From an uncultured Clostridia bacterium (lineage in GTDB: Bacteria; Bacillota; Clostridia; Christensenellales; UBA1242): a stretch of DNA of 7,584 nucleotides. The translations under genes were made by a program, and so were the position numbers. The notes under the pieces were generated by a model. That model was not told the DNA's origin. It saw only the letters and a program-made list of their open reading frames with translations, and ran no database searches. Numbering within the stretch: position 1 is the stretch's first letter; every line of letters begins with the position of its first letter. Of the stretch, positions 5,908-7,584 are shown one piece after another. The DNA lies in assembly GCA_947303145.1 (NCBI GenBank), contig CAMYXB010000047.1:1-7584 (forward strand), read 5' to 3'.

Positions 5908-6738
5908 TCAATATGTGTTTATCATATAGTTAAATATATATTGCTGGGCGTAGCCAGAATACTTGCCAAAAAGCGACACAAAGTATGCACCAATCTCCTT
6001 ATCGCTGGGCTTGTCCTCACAAAAAAGTGAATAGGACTTCCTTATCCAAGTATCCACTGGGAATACATCTGTCCTAGCGAAGCCAAAGAACAAAACACAA
6101 TCCGCCACCTTGGGCCCCACGCCCTTGAGAGTGAGGAGTGCTTTCCTAAGTTCCATAGTAGGTAGAGAGGAGAGATAGTCCATATCAATAGACCTAAGAT
6201 GAGCTATGGTGTCCACCATATATGGAGCCCTGTATCCCATACCAAGAGACACAAAGTCCGCCTCTGTGGCAGAAGATAGACTATCAAGTGTGGGAAAGGA
6301 GAATACTCCCTTCTCTATCTCCTCTCCATACTTTTGAGAGAGGGAGAACAATATCTTCTTTATCCTCTTGATGTTATTATTGGCAGAGACTATGAAACTG
6401 AGAATGGTCTGCACCCTATCCTGCCTCAATATCCTAATATCTCTCCCGCAAGATAAAAATCTGTCAAACTGCGGATAAATCTTGCACAACTGCTCTTTAA
6501 TGCTGACATAATCTGTGTCTAGGTCGAAAAAATTGTAGAAATAATCTACATCTTCAGTCTCTATCCTAGTCTCGCCCTCGCCATAAGTTATCCTCGCTAG
6601 TTTATTAGCGCTGGTCACTATGTATCGCCCACACTCGTCCTTTTGAAAGGAAAAAATCTGCCCACACTGAAGTGTGCTCTCTATGTCAAAGTCGTCTCCC
6701 ACAATTAAAATGGCTCTTTCTTCTTTGGTTATTTTCAT
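5908..6738 (-). CDS. ogg: OGG1-type 8-oxoguanine DNA glycosylase/AP lyase (HhH-GPD family)
   Basis: Base-excision repair enzyme expected to remove 8-oxoguanine opposite C and to nick the abasic site. The 276-residue protein has the OGG1 order of motifs: an N-terminal beta domain with FDIESTLQCGQIFSF (residues 17-31), the SANNNI helix (118-123) matching the NNN motif that contacts the estranged base, LGMGYRAPYM (165-174), then the helix-hairpin-helix LKGVGPKVADC with catalytic Lys210 (OGG1 K249) and PVDTW with catalytic Asp229 (OGG1 D268). The C-terminal GKYSGYAQQYIF matches the family's end. There is no C-terminal Fe-S cysteine cluster, unlike Nth/MutY. The ATG at 6738 was chosen because homology begins right after it; a TTG at 6762 would add eight residues without a ribosome binding site. 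No Shine-Dalgarno sequence precedes either start. The AlkA family is more distant, because the KVADC and NNN motifs point to OGG1. Confidence 0.88.
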   Translation of the reverse strand: MKITKEERAILIVGDDFDIESTLQCGQIFSFQKDECGRYIVTSANKLARITYGEGETRIETEDVDYFYNFFDLDTDYVSIKEQLCKIYPQFDRFLSCGRDIRILRQDRVQTILSFIVSANNNIKRIKKILFSLSQKYGEEIEKGVFSFPTLDSLSSATEADFVSLGMGYRAPYMVDTIAHLRSIDMDYLSSLPTMELRKALLTLKGVGPKVADCVLFFGFARTDVFPVDTWIRKSYSLFCEDKPSDKEIGAYFVSLFGKYSGYAQQYIFNYMINTY

Positions 6739-6773
6739 ACAATAGATTTTATCACAAAACAATATAAAATCAA
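6738..6773 (-). promoter_or_regulatory. Candidate promoter directly before the ogg start codon
   Basis: Read on the minus strand, TTGATT at 6773-6768 (4 of 6 matches to TTGACA), a 16-base spacer and TAAAAT at 6751-6746 (5 of 6 matches to TATAAT) form a plausible sigma-A promoter. A TG one base upstream of the -10 box gives an extended -10. The ATG at 6738 lies only 7 bases beyond the -10 box, where the transcript would normally begin, and no Shine-Dalgarno sequence lies between. Inference only: the flanks are AT-rich, so a chance match is possible. Confidence 0.4.
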
Positions 6774-6815
6774 ATGTAAAATATTTCTATCCTTTATCCT
6801 CTATATTACATATAT

Positions 6816-7584
6816 CTATTTCTTCATATAAAATTTGTTGCCAGAGGCGAATTGAGACAGGATTGATGACGAGAAGTGAGTTATTTTGTCTTTTTTTATG
6901 CTACTTGTCACTTCATACACTTTGCTGAGCAGTTCCTTGTATGACACACCCTCTCTCGCCCAGAGATAATTCGCCATAGAGCCGGGGATAGAATTGACTT
7001 CGTTGAGATAAAGTCTCCCTTTATCCTTATCATATAGATAGTCTATCCGCACAACACCAGAAAGTCCCATGGCTTTCACTGCTTGCCTTGCCATATCTTT
7101 CATATTTTGCTCAATCTCTGGTGGTATGTCTAGAATAGAGCGTTCTCCGTCACCAGTTATCGTGCCATTGTCTAGATATTTGTCCTCAAATGAGAGGAAA
7201 TCTCTCGAGTGATGCACTTCTTCTATGCTAGAAAATTCCACATCACTGCCACCAGCGAGGACAGAGAGATTGAATTCTCTTAGATTTTCCACCGCTCTCT
7301 CGATGAGCACCTCATCACAGAATAGATAGGCGAAATCTATGGCTTCCTTTAGAGTCCCCTTATCTCTAGCGAAAGTGATACCCACACTGCTACCCAGTGC
7401 ACATGGCTTGACAATGAGAGGGAAAGACAAGTCTTTTAACTTGCCAGACAAAAGGCTATCCACCTCTTCCACTTTGTCATCACTTGTGAGAATGGCATAG
7501 TCTACGACAGATATACCTCTTTCACGACAGACGAGTTTGGTCAAATGCTTGTCATAACTCACAAGACAGGCTCTGTGACTGGGA
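6816..7584 (-). CDS. ddl: D-alanine--D-alanine ligase, C-terminal part (partial at window edge)
   Basis: ATP-grasp ligase that joins two D-alanines in the cytoplasm for the peptidoglycan stem peptide. The reading frame is open to the window edge, entering as PSHRACLVSYDKHLTK, and the DKxxTK segment is the family's usual start of the central ATP-grasp domain, so the N-terminal domain lies outside the window. The GTG at 7562 is internal and is not the start. Visible motifs are KPCALGSSVGI (ATP-grasp glycine-rich loop), the acidic/aromatic run DFLSFEDKYLDNGT that matches the family's DFxxYxxKY loop, IPPEIEQ, GVVRIDYLYD (metal-binding Asp), and LNEVNSIPGSM (the metal-binding Glu/Asn and the NxxPG motif). 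It ends in TAG, 77 bases before the glycosylase ATG. The Ddl family assignment is secure; whether the product makes D-Ala-D-Ala or D-Ala-D-Lac/D-Ser cannot be decided without the N-terminal part. Confidence 0.9.
   Translation of the reverse strand, partial: PSHRACLVSYDKHLTKLVCRERGISVVDYAILTSDDKVEEVDSLLSGKLKDLSFPLIVKPCALGSSVGITFARDKGTLKEAIDFAYLFCDEVLIERAVENLREFNLSVLAGGSDVEFSSIEEVHHSRDFLSFEDKYLDNGTITGDGERSILDIPPEIEQNMKDMARQAVKAMGLSGVVRIDYLYDKDKGRLYLNEVNSIPGSMANYLWAREGVSYKELLSKVYEVTSSIKKDKITHFSSSILSQFASGNKFYMKK

Noticed and set aside
6763..6815. Terminator between ddl and ogg
   Set aside because: The gap is AT-rich, but no stable GC-containing stem followed by a T-run could be found; read-through from ddl remains possible.
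7560..7562. GTG as the start of the Ddl protein
   Set aside because: The frame stays open to the window edge with Ddl-like residues before it, and the N-terminal domain of the family is missing, so the true start is outside the window.

Overview
All genes in this window lie on the minus strand, so transcription runs from high to low coordinates. The set is typical of a Gram-positive, Clostridia-like member of the Bacillota: compact genes on one strand, moderate GC, frequent AGA/AGG and ATA codons, AGGAG-type ribosome binding sites, a clostridial-style TtcA-like PP-loop protein, and an attenuator-controlled L10 leader. This placement is an inference from style and gene families and is not certain at any finer rank.

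Layout in transcription order. (1) 7584-6816: 3'-terminal part of a D-alanine--D-alanine ligase (ddl), cut by the window edge. (2) 6738-5908: an OGG1-type 8-oxoguanine DNA glycosylase, with a candidate promoter so close to the ATG that the message would be nearly leaderless. (3) 5851-5357: a 164-residue protein with the shikimate kinase fold pattern but with nearly every catalytic motif replaced; it looks like a pseudoenzyme. (4) 5355-3358: complete transketolase, translationally coupled to gene 3. (5) 3401-2547: a TtcA-like tRNA-thiolation protein that overlaps the transketolase end. (6) After a strong promoter, a roughly 150-nt 5' leader holding an L10 leader element and an intrinsic attenuator precedes rplJ (L10), then rplL (L7/L12), then a strong terminator. 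(7) 1309-14: an O-antigen ligase/polymerase-like polytopic membrane protein with its own candidate promoter, again placed directly before the start codon.

Genes 2-5 probably form one tightly packed operon: repair glycosylase, shikimate-kinase-like protein, transketolase and tRNA thiolation enzyme. Transketolase makes erythrose-4-phosphate, the precursor that feeds the shikimate pathway, so a shikimate-kinase relative beside it is suggestive, although the protein seems unable to bind ATP in the normal way. The rplJL pair is a self-contained transcription unit that is not followed by rpoB as it is in most bacteria. No mobile elements, tRNA/rRNA genes or CRISPR arrays were seen, and no intergenic gap exceeds about 205 bases.
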